Source: JACCTH01 sp035253825
Lineage (GTDB): Bacteria > Actinomycetota > Acidimicrobiia > Spongiisociales > ZC4RG35
DNA length: 64,000 nt
Assembly (NCBI GenBank): GCA_035253825.1
Contig: DATFBM010000008.1
Span: forward strand, 35,373-99,372
Reading direction: 5' to 3'
Every line of letters starts with the position of its first letter. The stretch's first letter is position 1. The notes under the pieces were generated by a model. That model had not been told where the DNA came from, did not search any database, and saw only the letters and a program-made list of their open reading frames with translations. This document shows, piece by piece, positions 40,773 through 48,250 of this stretch. A program made the translations under genes and the position numbers.

Positions 40773-42107
40773 CTAGGCGGCAGCCTTTTGGCGGGCAGCT
40801 TCGAGCTTGGCAGTGCTGAGTCGACCCAGGGCATAGATAGAAATTCCGGCTTGGATCACTCCAGCCACGATAAAGGGGGCCCGCAATCCGGTGGGGCGAT
40901 CAGTAAGCCTCGTCACCGATTCGGCGAGGAGACCTCCAAGGAACGCTCCAATCGGCATCATTCCCCAGCCGAAGAATCGATAGACACTGTTAACCCGGCC
41001 CAGCAGCCGGTCGGGGATGATGGTTTGCCGAAGCGAGACGGTCACCACGTTCCACATGACGGCTCCCAACGAGGTGACAGCGAACATGATCCAGACCAGG
41101 ACCCCCGAGGAGGTAAGACCTATTCCGATAGAAGTGAGGGCGCCGGTGATCAAGGTGAACTGAAGAGTCGCCCCCGAACCCAGCCGCTCGGAAAAGCGCG
41201 ACGCCACCAAGCTTCCGACAACGCCCCCAGCAGCGCCTGCGGTCAGCAGCAAACCGAACTCCGAGGCTCCGAGCCCGAGAATTTCCTGTCCAAATAGAAC
41301 AAACACCGCCAGGGTGCCGCTGCCCAGTGCATTGAGGATCCCGAGAATCACCGCCAATCGCCGCAGCAATGGATGTCTCCAAAGCCAGAGGAATCCCTCC
41401 TTGAGGTCGGACCCGAAGCTGGGACGAGTAGTGCCCGCCTCTCCTGGTCCCGCCCGGAAGCTTCCGGTGAGGAGCGCGAGGATCGCTGCCGATACGGCGA
41501 AGGTGGCGGCGTCGACGAAGAACGGAAGCGAGAAGGCGATGGCGAGAAGAACGCCGGCGAGAGGTGGTCCGACGAACGAGTTCATCACCATCTCCGCTCC
41601 CCAAAGCCGACCGTTGGCCTTTTCGAGGTGGCTCTTGTCGACTACCGATGGCATCAAGGTCTGGCCGGCGTTGTCTCGCAACACTTCCGCCATCCCCAGA
41701 AGCAATGCCGAGGCGTAGATGGTGGTCAGGAGCAGAGCGGGATTGGCGATCGCCGGGAGAACTCCGCCTTCGAGCTCCGCTGGGCTGGGAAGGACGTCCT
41801 GACTGACGAGGACAATCGCCGCCACCGCAAAGGTGATGAGAGCCCGCAAGGCATCCATAGTCACCACGAGCTTCTTTCGATCGACGCGATCGGTGATGAC
41901 ACCGGCGGGCAGGGTGAAAACGAGCCAGGGAATCCTCGTGGCAACCCCGACGAGGGCGATGTGGACCGGATTGCGGGTGACCGCGGAGGCCAACCATGGG
42001 TAGGCGACCAGGGCGAGCCCATCTCCGAAGTTGGAGATGACGCTGGCGGTCCATAGTTTCCAATAGTTGACACCCAGGGAGGCGCGCGCGGTGGGCGTAG
42101 AAGTCAC
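40773..42107 (-). CDS. MFS transporter, probable drug/metabolite exporter
   Basis: Major facilitator protein of 444 residues with about twelve helices, in the pattern of the MFS_3/enterobactin-exporter-like group (NYWKLWTASVISNFGDGLALVAYPWLA start; motif-A-like GVITDRVDRKKLVV between helices 2 and 3; RQTIIPDRLLGRVNSVYRFF in the C-terminal half). Substrate unknown. The start is GTG at 42107, only 20 bases from the divergent acetyltransferase gene. Exporter and acetyltransferase could form a resistance pair; that is inference from divergence only. Confidence 0.92.
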   Translation of the reverse strand: MTSTPTARASLGVNYWKLWTASVISNFGDGLALVAYPWLASAVTRNPVHIALVGVATRIPWLVFTLPAGVITDRVDRKKLVVTMDALRALITFAVAAIVLVSQDVLPSPAELEGGVLPAIANPALLLTTIYASALLLGMAEVLRDNAGQTLMPSVVDKSHLEKANGRLWGAEMVMNSFVGPPLAGVLLAIAFSLPFFVDAATFAVSAAILALLTGSFRAGPGEAGTTRPSFGSDLKEGFLWLWRHPLLRRLAVILGILNALGSGTLAVFVLFGQEILGLGASEFGLLLTAGAAGGVVGSLVASRFSERLGSGATLQFTLITGALTSIGIGLTSSGVLVWIMFAVTSLGAVMWNVVTVSLRQTIIPDRLLGRVNSVYRFFGWGMMPIGAFLGGLLAESVTRLTDRPTGLRAPFIVAGVIQAGISIYALGRLSTAKLEAARQKAAA

Positions 42108-42113
42108 GGCGTT

Positions 42114-42125
42114 GGCAATAATGCC
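42114..42125. promoter_or_regulatory. Shared divergent promoter element
   Basis: The 20-base gap between divergent starts holds GGCAATAATGCC, nearly palindromic, giving AATAAT towards the acetyltransferase gene and TATTGC towards the MFS gene, five and seven bases from their start codons. Both transcripts would be leaderless or nearly so. Confidence 0.35.
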
Positions 42126-42127
42126 AG

Positions 42128-42628
42128 ATGGCTACGGTCCGACCCGCGGCCTTGGCGGATGCTGAGAGGATCGGCGAGATTCATATCCGTTCCTGGCAAG
42201 AGGCTTACCTGGGCATCCTCCCCGAGGCGTTTCTGGCTTCGCTTTCGGTCGAGGCCCGGGTCGCCTTCTGGCGGAGCGACCTGGCAGCGATGGGTGAAGG
42301 GGATCTTGCGCTAGTCATCGAGAACGGATCGTCGGTCAACGGGTTCGCCCGCTTGGCAACGAGCGCCGACCGCAACCACGGAGAGGTCCAGGCGATCTAT
42401 CTCGATCCCGTTCACTGGCGAAAGGGTTGGGGTCGCACCTTGATGGTTGCGGCCGAAGACTCTCTGTCTGGGCTGGGCTGGAGCGAGGCGATCCTCTGGG
42501 TCCTGGAAAAGAACCTGCCGGCTCGCCGTTTCTACGAGGCGCTGGGCTGGCAGTCCGAGCCCCGTCGTGCCCTGCTGAACATTGGCGGCGCCGACGTGCA
42601 AGAGATCCGCTATCACAAGGTCCTCTGA
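42128..42628 (+). CDS. GNAT family N-acetyltransferase
   Basis: A 166-residue GNAT acetyltransferase using acetyl-CoA. It begins VRPAALADAERIGEIHIRSWQ and carries the acetyl-CoA pyrophosphate loop in YLDPVHWRKGWGRTLMVAAE (a Q/R-x-x-G-x-G/A pattern as RKGWGR), followed by ILWVLEKNLPARRFYEALGW, the usual beta-5/alpha-4 signature. Substrate unknown. It overlaps the next gene by one base. Confidence 0.9.
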   Translation: MATVRPAALADAERIGEIHIRSWQEAYLGILPEAFLASLSVEARVAFWRSDLAAMGEGDLALVIENGSSVNGFARLATSADRNHGEVQAIYLDPVHWRKGWGRTLMVAAEDSLSGLGWSEAILWVLEKNLPARRFYEALGWQSEPRRALLNIGGADVQEIRYHKVL

Positions 42629-43005
42629 TGCAGAAAGTCAGGGTGTGGGAACCATCGGAGCCGGTGCCGGCTGGAGAATGGGAAAGGCGCCTGTCGGACT
42701 CGGAAGCCGAAATCGTTGCGGTCCTCGAGCCCGATCAGGACGAGGTTCTTCCGGCTCTCGTCCTCCAACTCGGCGATGCCAGCCTGATCTCCGCCTACTC
42801 ACCGGTAACTGACGCCCTCAAGGTGGTGCTGGACGGGCTGGTAGTCGACTCCATCGACCGCGACGATGTAGTCGAACTCTGCCCGCCATTTGCGTTCAGA
42901 GTCAAGTCAGCGTTGCCGGTGATCAAGGCGCTGGACCGCGGCCAACCCATTGACCTCCTCGAGGCTCTGGCGGCCTCGATCGAACCGGTGGTTTTTCGGC
43001 CCTAG
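42628..43005 (+). CDS. Hypothetical protein
   Basis: A 125-residue acidic soluble protein without recognised family, signal or membrane segment. It has several short strands and helices (EIVAVLEPDQDEVLPALVLQ, then VVLDGLVVDSIDRDDVVELC). The ATG shares one base with the stop of the acetyltransferase gene, so translation is probably coupled. Its end overlaps the convergent HAD phosphatase gene by four bases. The coupling makes a real gene likely, but no function can be given. Confidence 0.65.
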   Translation: MQKVRVWEPSEPVPAGEWERRLSDSEAEIVAVLEPDQDEVLPALVLQLGDASLISAYSPVTDALKVVLDGLVVDSIDRDDVVELCPPFAFRVKSALPVIKALDRGQPIDLLEALAASIEPVVFRP

Positions 43006-43787
43006 CGATCCGTGCGGCGACGATGTTTGATCGCCCATACGGCGGCGACTGTGGCCGCGCCGGCAGCGACCGCGGCCCCCGATACCACCGGGCTCGGCCG
43101 GGGAATTCTCAGGGCGACGGGCTTTTCGAATTCGAGTATCTCCCATTCGCGTTCGTGCGCTATTGCCCGCAATTCCTTGTCGGGGTTGACCGCGACTGGG
43201 TGACCCACCGCCTCCAGCATTGGGAGATCGGTGACAGAGTCCGAATATGCAAATGAGTCTGGCAGGGAGATGTCTTCCCGCATCGCCATTTCCCGCATCG
43301 CTTCGGCCTTTCCCGGGCCGTAGGCATGAAACTCGATGTCGCCAGTGAACCGTCCGGTCTCATCGATTTCAGGACGGGTGGCGATCACGTTGTCGAGACC
43401 GAGGTGACGACACAAGGGCTCCACGATCTCGATCGGCGAGGAGGAGATAACCACCACCTGGCGGCCGGCCTTGTGATGCTGGTCGATAATCGAAAGAGCT
43501 TCGGCAAAGACGAGTGGCTCCACCACCTCAGCGACCGTCTCGGCGACCAATCGTTCGATCTCGGCTTTGTCCCAACCCTTGGTCAGCTGGCTGAGCTCGC
43601 CTCGCATTCTTTCCAACTGCGAGTGATCCGCGCCGAACATCTGGTAGTACGTCTGGGCGATCCCTGCCTTGAGCAAGGCCCGGCGGTTGAGGAGACCCGC
43701 GCGATAGAGCGGGCGCGAGAACGCCAAGGTCGACGATCGGGCGATGATCGTCTTGTCGAGATCGAAGAAGGCAGCTGACCCTGCCAT
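43002..43787 (-). CDS. HAD-IB family phosphatase with C-terminal membrane helix
   Basis: A 261-residue HAD hydrolase of the IB/SerB-like subfamily. Motif I is FFDLDKTIIARSS (D-x-D), motif II VVISSSPIEIV, Lys in GPGKAEAM, and motif III YSDSVTDLPML. A hydrophobic helix near residues 233-252 (GAAVAAGAATVAAVWAI) anchors the C-terminus. In many actinobacteria this phosphatase sits next to the ssd/tad pilus genes on the opposite strand, and the same layout is seen here. ATG at 43787 is chosen because motif I normally begins within a few residues. Substrate unknown. Confidence 0.9.
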   Translation of the reverse strand: MAGSAAFFDLDKTIIARSSTLAFSRPLYRAGLLNRRALLKAGIAQTYYQMFGADHSQLERMRGELSQLTKGWDKAEIERLVAETVAEVVEPLVFAEALSIIDQHHKAGRQVVVISSSPIEIVEPLCRHLGLDNVIATRPEIDETGRFTGDIEFHAYGPGKAEAMREMAMREDISLPDSFAYSDSVTDLPMLEAVGHPVAVNPDKELRAIAHEREWEILEFEKPVALRIPRPSPVVSGAAVAAGAATVAAVWAIKHRRRTDR

Positions 43788-43868
43788 GCCTGGAATTTTA
43801 CGGAAACCCTCATTAATGACACCAGGAAGGTCGCTTGACAAGAGCTAGTTCGAACGCTTTTTGCGCCA

Positions 43869-43874
43869 TACCTT
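43869..43874 (+). promoter_or_regulatory. Putative -10 element of the Tad operon
   Basis: TACCTT ends six bases before the ATG of the first Tad-locus gene, matching the spacing at hisC, hutH, hutI and valS. No ribosome-binding site is present between. Confidence 0.38.
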
Positions 43875-43880
43875 CCGATC

Positions 43881-44432
43881 ATGGCGCGAATCCTCGGAGT
43901 CAGGACAGAAACCGATTCGGTGCTCTCGGTGCTGGCTCCACTGGGCCTGGCAGCAGCTGCCGATGAAGCATCACTTCTCGTCGATCTTGATCCCAGTGGT
44001 CCCGCCTATCCCAGTCGGAGGTCACTGGCGGACCTGGTGTCGGAGGGACCGACCCGAGCGGAGTTGACGCCGGGAACCGAAGGCATGGCCGTCCTTCGCA
44101 ACGGTGGCGTTGTATGGAGTGAGGCAGTGGAAACCGTGGAGCGCCTTGGGAGCTCCTGGTCCTCAATCACCCTCCGGGTTGGACTTCACGACACCGCGCT
44201 TCCTTGGCCGGTCATTCCCGTGGTCCCACTGCTGCCCGGGTTTCTGACTGTCGCTGACGGTCGCCCAGCGGTCTGGCAGGCGAGTGAGCGAGGCCAGGTC
44301 GCACCAGGGCCGGGTCCGGTGTTGCCGCCCATTGGTCGAAGAGTGATCCATCAGCTCTTAGAAACGCGTTCGATTCCTCGTGGCCGCTGGGTCCGGGGCT
44401 GGCGTCAGGTTTGGGAGCTGCCATGGCCCTGA
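43881..44432 (+). CDS. Ssd/CpaE-position protein lacking a P-loop
   Basis: A 183-residue protein in the position normally held by Ssd/CpaE, the MinD-like ATPase of actinobacterial Tad loci. A stretch reading LLVDLDPSGP (residues 32-41) followed by RRSLADLVS and later strands resembles the core of a MinD-like fold, where a Walker B-like DxDP and switch regions lie. No Walker A (KGGxGKT) is present, and the protein is about half normal length with no N-terminal receiver-like domain. It may be a degenerate, non-hydrolysing localisation factor. Its end overlaps tadA by ten bases. Confidence 0.7.
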   Translation: MARILGVRTETDSVLSVLAPLGLAAAADEASLLVDLDPSGPAYPSRRSLADLVSEGPTRAELTPGTEGMAVLRNGGVVWSEAVETVERLGSSWSSITLRVGLHDTALPWPVIPVVPLLPGFLTVADGRPAVWQASERGQVAPGPGPVLPPIGRRVIHQLLETRSIPRGRWVRGWRQVWELPWP

Positions 44433-45496
44433 CCGATCACGGCTTGGCGGCAAGGCTGACCGGAGCGCTGATCGATTCAGACGCCCCCCTGGAAAGGCAC
44501 CAGCTGCGTCTGGCCGTTCGCCGTCTGGCGGCGGTGGAAGCGCCTCTCGCAACTGAGAGCCTGCTCGAGGAGGTCGTAGATGCCTTGATCGGACTGGGCC
44601 CACTCGAGGTCTTGCTGCGGGACCCGGAGGTGAGCGACGTTCTGGTCAACGGGCCTAATGAAGTTTTCATCGACCGCGAAGGCACACTCTTCAGAGTCGA
44701 TCTCGGATTCCCCGACGACGCAGCGGTGGTTGCGGCGGTGGAGAGGGTGATAGCCCCGCTCGGACTAAGGCTCGATCGCGCATCTCCAATGGTCGATGCC
44801 CGATTGGCCGACGGCAGCCGATTGCACGCGGTGATTCCGCCTGCCGCGGTGGATCATCCGGTCGTTGCGGTGCGAAGGTTTGTTCAATCCATTGATTCTC
44901 TGGAGGACCTGCTGGCGCGTCGAACCATCACCGACGCCCAGGTCAAGCTACTGCGACAGCTAGTCAGGGATCGAGCCAACCTGATCGTCAGCGGCGGGAC
45001 CGGGACGGGCAAGACCACTCTCCTCAATCTTCTGGGGGCAGAGATTGCAGTCGGTGAGCGAGTTGTCACCATCGAGGATGCTGCTGAGCTCGCGTTCGGT
45101 GGCCACGTTGTGCGCCTGGAGGCTCGCCCTCCCAATTCAGAAGGAAAGGGAGCTATTTCGCTCCGGGCATTGCTTCGTTCGGCCCTTCGACTCCGACCTG
45201 ATCGCATCATCGTTGGAGAAGTTCGCGGCGCCGAGGCATTGGACATGATCGGTGCCCTCAATACCGGTCACGACGGGTCGATGGCGACCGTGCATGCCAA
45301 CAGCCCCGAGGAGGCGATGTGGCGCTTGGAGACGCTGGCGCTATCGGGTGAGGATCGGGTGGGGGAGGAGGCGGTTCGCCGACAGCTGTGGGCAGCGATC
45401 GACTGGGTGCTCCAACTCGAACGTCGCCAGGGATCCCGAAGGCTGGTCTCGATCGGAGAGGTGAAGAACCAAACCATCGAGGTCTTGTCGTGCTGA
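44423..45496 (+). CDS. tadA: Tad pilus assembly ATPase
   Basis: Secretion ATPase of the CpaF/TadA family (357 residues) that powers Flp pilus assembly at the cytoplasmic face. Walker A is SGGTGTGKTTLLN (about residues 191-203), the Asp box IEDAAEL and Walker B RIIVGEVRGAEALDM (about residues 260-274), with the His box TGHDGSMATVHANS. The N-terminal LIGLGPLEVLLRDPEVSDVLVN block is family-typical. ATG at 44423 is preceded by GGGAG. It overlaps the next gene by seven bases. Confidence 0.93.
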   Translation: MALTDHGLAARLTGALIDSDAPLERHQLRLAVRRLAAVEAPLATESLLEEVVDALIGLGPLEVLLRDPEVSDVLVNGPNEVFIDREGTLFRVDLGFPDDAAVVAAVERVIAPLGLRLDRASPMVDARLADGSRLHAVIPPAAVDHPVVAVRRFVQSIDSLEDLLARRTITDAQVKLLRQLVRDRANLIVSGGTGTGKTTLLNLLGAEIAVGERVVTIEDAAELAFGGHVVRLEARPPNSEGKGAISLRALLRSALRLRPDRIIVGEVRGAEALDMIGALNTGHDGSMATVHANSPEEAMWRLETLALSGEDRVGEEAVRRQLWAAIDWVLQLERRQGSRRLVSIGEVKNQTIEVLSC

Positions 45497-46161
45497 CCGC
45501 AATCATTCTTTGGATGGGTCTTCGCGGCGAGCTGGCCGCGGCGCATGCTCTTTTGCTCGCGTTGACCTGGTCGAGTCCGGAAGTGGCAGCTGGTCCGCTA
45601 GCCGTGGCCCTCGGCCTTGTTCTTCGGAACAAGGGTCGATATACCGAGTCGGCGCTGGTGGCCGGCTGGCTACGGACGGCCGCCGGCGAACTTCAAGCGG
45701 GAAGTTCACTTCGATCCGCAATTGCCGGTGCAGTTGAGGCCTATCCCGATCTCGGGCTCGAACGGATCCGACGCCTGGCAGACGCCGGTCGTCCTCTCTC
45801 TGAAATGAGCATCGTCTTGGCCGAACGCGAAGGGATGGAGGCAGTAGCGGCGGTGGTCGCGGTGGCGGGATCGACCGGCGGATCGGTGGTAAAGGTGCTT
45901 GAAACCCTGGCGACCGAAGCGGCCGACGAAGCGACCCTGCAGCGGGAGAAGCGCTCCTTGACCGCGGCTGCGCGCTGGTCGATCGTATTGGTGGGGGGGT
46001 TTCCATTGGCAGTGCTGGCTGCCCAGAGCCTGCGAGGTGAGGTCGGGTCGATGCTGGCCGCCGGGATCGTCCCGGCGGCGATGGTCGTCATTGGGGTTTC
46101 ACTACTGACCCTCGGTCTCTTGACGGTGGGTCTGCTGCTGCGAAGGGTCATCACGCTGTGA
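45490..46161 (+). CDS. TadB-like pilus assembly membrane protein
   Basis: A 223-residue type II secretion F-like membrane protein, predicted inner-membrane platform of the Tad machine. Helices lie near residues 2-45 and at the C-terminus (about 165-220); the cytoplasmic part has the helical T2SSF pattern AAGELQAGSSLRSAIAGAVE and GSTGGSVVKVLETLATEA. The GTG at 45490 is chosen because it begins the first helix and overlaps tadA. It is somewhat shorter than canonical TadB. Confidence 0.82.
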   Translation: MLTAIILWMGLRGELAAAHALLLALTWSSPEVAAGPLAVALGLVLRNKGRYTESALVAGWLRTAAGELQAGSSLRSAIAGAVEAYPDLGLERIRRLADAGRPLSEMSIVLAEREGMEAVAAVVAVAGSTGGSVVKVLETLATEAADEATLQREKRSLTAAARWSIVLVGGFPLAVLAAQSLRGEVGSMLAAGIVPAAMVVIGVSLLTLGLLTVGLLLRRVITL

Positions 46162-46757
46162 AGGAATCCTTCTCTCGAGCGGTCGGCCGGCGACCAGTGC
46201 TCGCCTCTCTGGGAGCGGTGATCCTGATCCAGCGACCTTTGGCTTTCGCTCTCGTCATTGGCAGTCTCGGTGGTCGCCATCTCTGGCGGAAACGATCTTC
46301 TAGCCGGGCTCGGCTGCGGTCTGCACCCGCGCAGCAGGCGCTCTTGGCCCGCATTGTCCTTGTGGGACTGACGGCCGGTTTACCCCTGGTCTCGGCCTTG
46401 GATCTCGCCCGAGGATTCGTTCGCGGTGAGGTGGCCCAAGAAACCGACGCCGTAATCCGTCGGTCCCGTCGCCACGGCATGGCGCTCGCCCTGGCTGGGT
46501 CGGGACCCCTTACCCGCCCGCTGCTGTCGCGTTTGGCGATGGCTACTGCATCTGGCGCACCGGTGGCAGAAGCGGTGGCAGACCATCTGTCCGAAATGCG
46601 CCAGCTTCGGCGCACGGCGGCTTTGGAACGAGTGCGCCGGCTTCCGGTCACGCTGATGGTTCCCTTGGGACTTTTGATTCTCCCCGGATTCGTGGTCCTT
46701 TTCGTGGGCCCGATCCTGTTTCGCTCGTTCGGCAGCCTCGTGGCGGCGTTGCCGTGA
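46158..46757 (+). CDS. TadC-like pilus assembly membrane protein
   Basis: A 199-residue second T2SSF-like platform protein. It has an N-terminal helix, LLARIVLVGLTAGLPLVSALDLA, a cytoplasmic helical part with SGAPVAEAVADHLSEMRQ and a C-terminal helix pair PVTLMVPLGLLILPGFVVLFVGPI. GTG start overlaps the TadB-like stop by four bases. It pairs with the TadB-like protein in the usual Tad gene order. Confidence 0.82.
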   Translation: MKESFSRAVGRRPVLASLGAVILIQRPLAFALVIGSLGGRHLWRKRSSSRARLRSAPAQQALLARIVLVGLTAGLPLVSALDLARGFVRGEVAQETDAVIRRSRRHGMALALAGSGPLTRPLLSRLAMATASGAPVAEAVADHLSEMRQLRRTAALERVRRLPVTLMVPLGLLILPGFVVLFVGPILFRSFGSLVAALP

Positions 46758-46811
46758 CATTGCTTCCCCCCGTCCCGGCCGGTCGTCGGGAGCAAAGGAA
46801 AGGAGCCAGTG

Positions 46812-47009
46812 ATGCTGGCAATTTGGCAGTGGTTGGCGCCGGCCCGGGCCGACGAGCGCGGGCAAGGAACAGTCGAGTATTTCCTGGTGATCTTGGCGGC
46901 GACGGCCCTCGCGGTCATTCTCTTCAAGTGGGTGCAGTCGAGCGGCGGCACGTCAATCATCAGCACGATCCTCGGCAAGGTCGTGGGCTGGGTGGCCGGC
47001 CAGTTCTGA
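46812..47009 (+). CDS. Flp-type pilin (DUF4244-like)
   Basis: A 65-residue pilin subunit. The prepilin leader ends in RADERGQG and the hydrophobic stretch TVEYFLVILAATALAVILFKW carries the conserved Glu at +5 as in Flp pilins; the peptidase would cut after the Gly. A short tail completes the filament protein. ATG at 46812 has AGGAG six bases upstream, better than the GTG three bases earlier. A prepilin peptidase gene is not in the window. Confidence 0.88.
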   Translation: MLAIWQWLAPARADERGQGTVEYFLVILAATALAVILFKWVQSSGGTSIISTILGKVVGWVAGQF

Positions 47010-47026
47010 GTGAGGAGCGGGGAGGG

Positions 47027-47371
47027 GTGGTGATGGAGATGGCGGTCACCATCCCCACCCTCATTCTGGTTCTGCTGGCGATCCTCGAGGTGGTCGTCGT
47101 GGCTCGTATCCAGCTGGAGCTAGTGGCTGCGGCCCGCGAAGGCGTCCGGGTGGCAGCTACTGCTCCCGGCCCGGAGGCAGCGGTGGAAGCTGCTTCTGCC
47201 GCTCTTTCCCCTCAGCTGGCCCAGCGGGCAAAAATCTCGGTGGTGCGACCGGCGGTCGTGGGGCGACAGGCGATCGTGACGGTAAGTCTGCGACACCAAT
47301 TGACGACTCCGATCATGAGATGGGCGACCGTGGATCTTCACGGGCGGGCGGTGATGAGGGTCGAAAAGTGA
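47027..47371 (+). CDS. TadE-like minor pilin
   Basis: TadE-family pseudopilin of about 114 residues, exported through the Tad system as a minor pilus subunit. The N-terminal hydrophobic helix begins with the family-like VMEMAVTIPTLILVLLAILE containing the conserved Glu, followed by a soluble part with the pattern LVAAAREGVRVAATAPG. The start is uncertain; GTG at 47027 follows a GGGGAGG ribosome site, and GTG 47030 or ATG 47033 are close. The stop overlaps the next gene's GTG by four bases. Confidence 0.78.
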   Translation: MVMEMAVTIPTLILVLLAILEVVVVARIQLELVAAAREGVRVAATAPGPEAAVEAASAALSPQLAQRAKISVVRPAVVGRQAIVTVSLRHQLTTPIMRWATVDLHGRAVMRVEK

Positions 47372-47745
47372 AACCGATCGGAGAGCGGGGGTCCGCCTCG
47401 ATCCTGGCCCTCGCTCTCGTCTTATTTGTCATCACCATCGGTCTGGCGGTGTTGGCCGCCGCACAGCTCGTGACAGCCCGGGTCCGAGCTGTCAATGCGG
47501 CTGATGCAGCGGCGCTCGCCGCGGCTCCCGCCACCTTCCCAGCACTTGCAGTTGGCGAAACTCCCTCTGCGGTGGCTGCGGAGATGGCGGCGGCCAACGG
47601 TGCCTCTTTGCTTCGCTGTCTCTGCCCGGTCGTTCGTTCTTTCGATCCGCGCGAGGTCGAAGTCGAGGTCGCAGTGGCGACACGCATCGCCATCGTTGGC
47701 GAAGTGCAGGTACGGGCGGTCAGCCGGGCCGAATACGTTCCCTGA
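47368..47745 (+). CDS. Rv3654c-like TadE/TadG-family secreted helper
   Basis: A 125-residue protein of the 'helicase/secretion neighbourhood TadE-like' kind that ends actinobacterial Tad operons. It has GERGSASILALALVLFVITI as a class III-like leader and helix, then AAQLVTARVRAVNAADAAAL AAAPATF as the typical continuation, with a disulfide-capable RCLCPVV. GTG at 47368 overlaps the upstream stop. A hairpin terminator follows two bases after the stop. Confidence 0.82.
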   Translation: MKPIGERGSASILALALVLFVITIGLAVLAAAQLVTARVRAVNAADAAALAAAPATFPALAVGETPSAVAAEMAAANGASLLRCLCPVVRSFDPREVEVEVAVATRIAIVGEVQVRAVSRAEYVP

Positions 47746-47746
47746 A

Positions 47747-47770
47747 CGGAAACCTCGGTTTAGGTTTCCG
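47747..47770 (+). terminator. Terminator hairpin of the Tad operon
   Basis: Perfect 9-base stem CGGAAACCT/AGGTTTCCG with loop CGGTTT, beginning two bases after the last Tad gene stops. It replaces the region where the N-terminus of the next gene should lie. Confidence 0.65.
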
Positions 47771-47779
47771 CCGGGCCTA

Positions 47780-48214
47780 ATGGTCCTCGGTCGCAAGACC
47801 TACGAGCTGTTCTCCATCTACTGGCCCAATGCCTCTGGCTCTGATGCCGAGTTCGGGAGAAAGCTCAACGCTCTCAAGAAGTTTGTCGTCTCCTTATCCC
47901 TCAAGGAAGCACCGTGGGGAGATTGGGAGGGCGCCACGATCATTAGGAAGGAGCCCGAGGCAGCTATCCGCACCCTCAAAGACGAAGCCGGCAAGGACAT
48001 CGTCATCTGGGGGAGCATCATGCTCGCCACCGCAATGATGCAGGCCGGACTGGTGGATGAATTGCAGCTGCGGACGATCCCGGTAGTCCTCGGTGAGGGA
48101 CGCCCGCTCTTCGACCATGATCTTGATTCTTTGGGCCTCAATTTCAGAGGCGCGACTCCTCACGACGAGGGGTTGGTGTTGCTCCAGTACGAAACCGCGA
48201 CTGCGTCGCAATAG
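47780..48214 (+). pseudogene. N-terminally truncated dihydrofolate reductase family (RibD_C) gene
   Basis: The 144-residue frame matches the C-terminal two thirds of dihydrofolate reductase-like RibD_C proteins: MVLGRKTYELFSIYWP, then KKFVVSLSL, GKDIVIWGSIMLATAMMQAG and ELQLRTIPVVLGEGRPLFDH. Relatives carry about 55 more residues at the N-terminus, with a starting strand and a T-L-D-G substrate block; here that region is replaced by the Tad operon's hairpin and stop. The remainder could still be translated from the ATG at 47780, but the lost nucleotide-binding strand makes activity unlikely. Confidence 0.65.
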
Positions 48215-48250
48215 CTATGCCGGGTTCTCGCTTCTTATAGTCCGACGGGT

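Noticed and set aside
43835..43840. Perfect TTGACA as a -35 box for the Tad operon
   Set aside because: The distance to the TACCTT hexamer is 28 bases, too long for a normal promoter.
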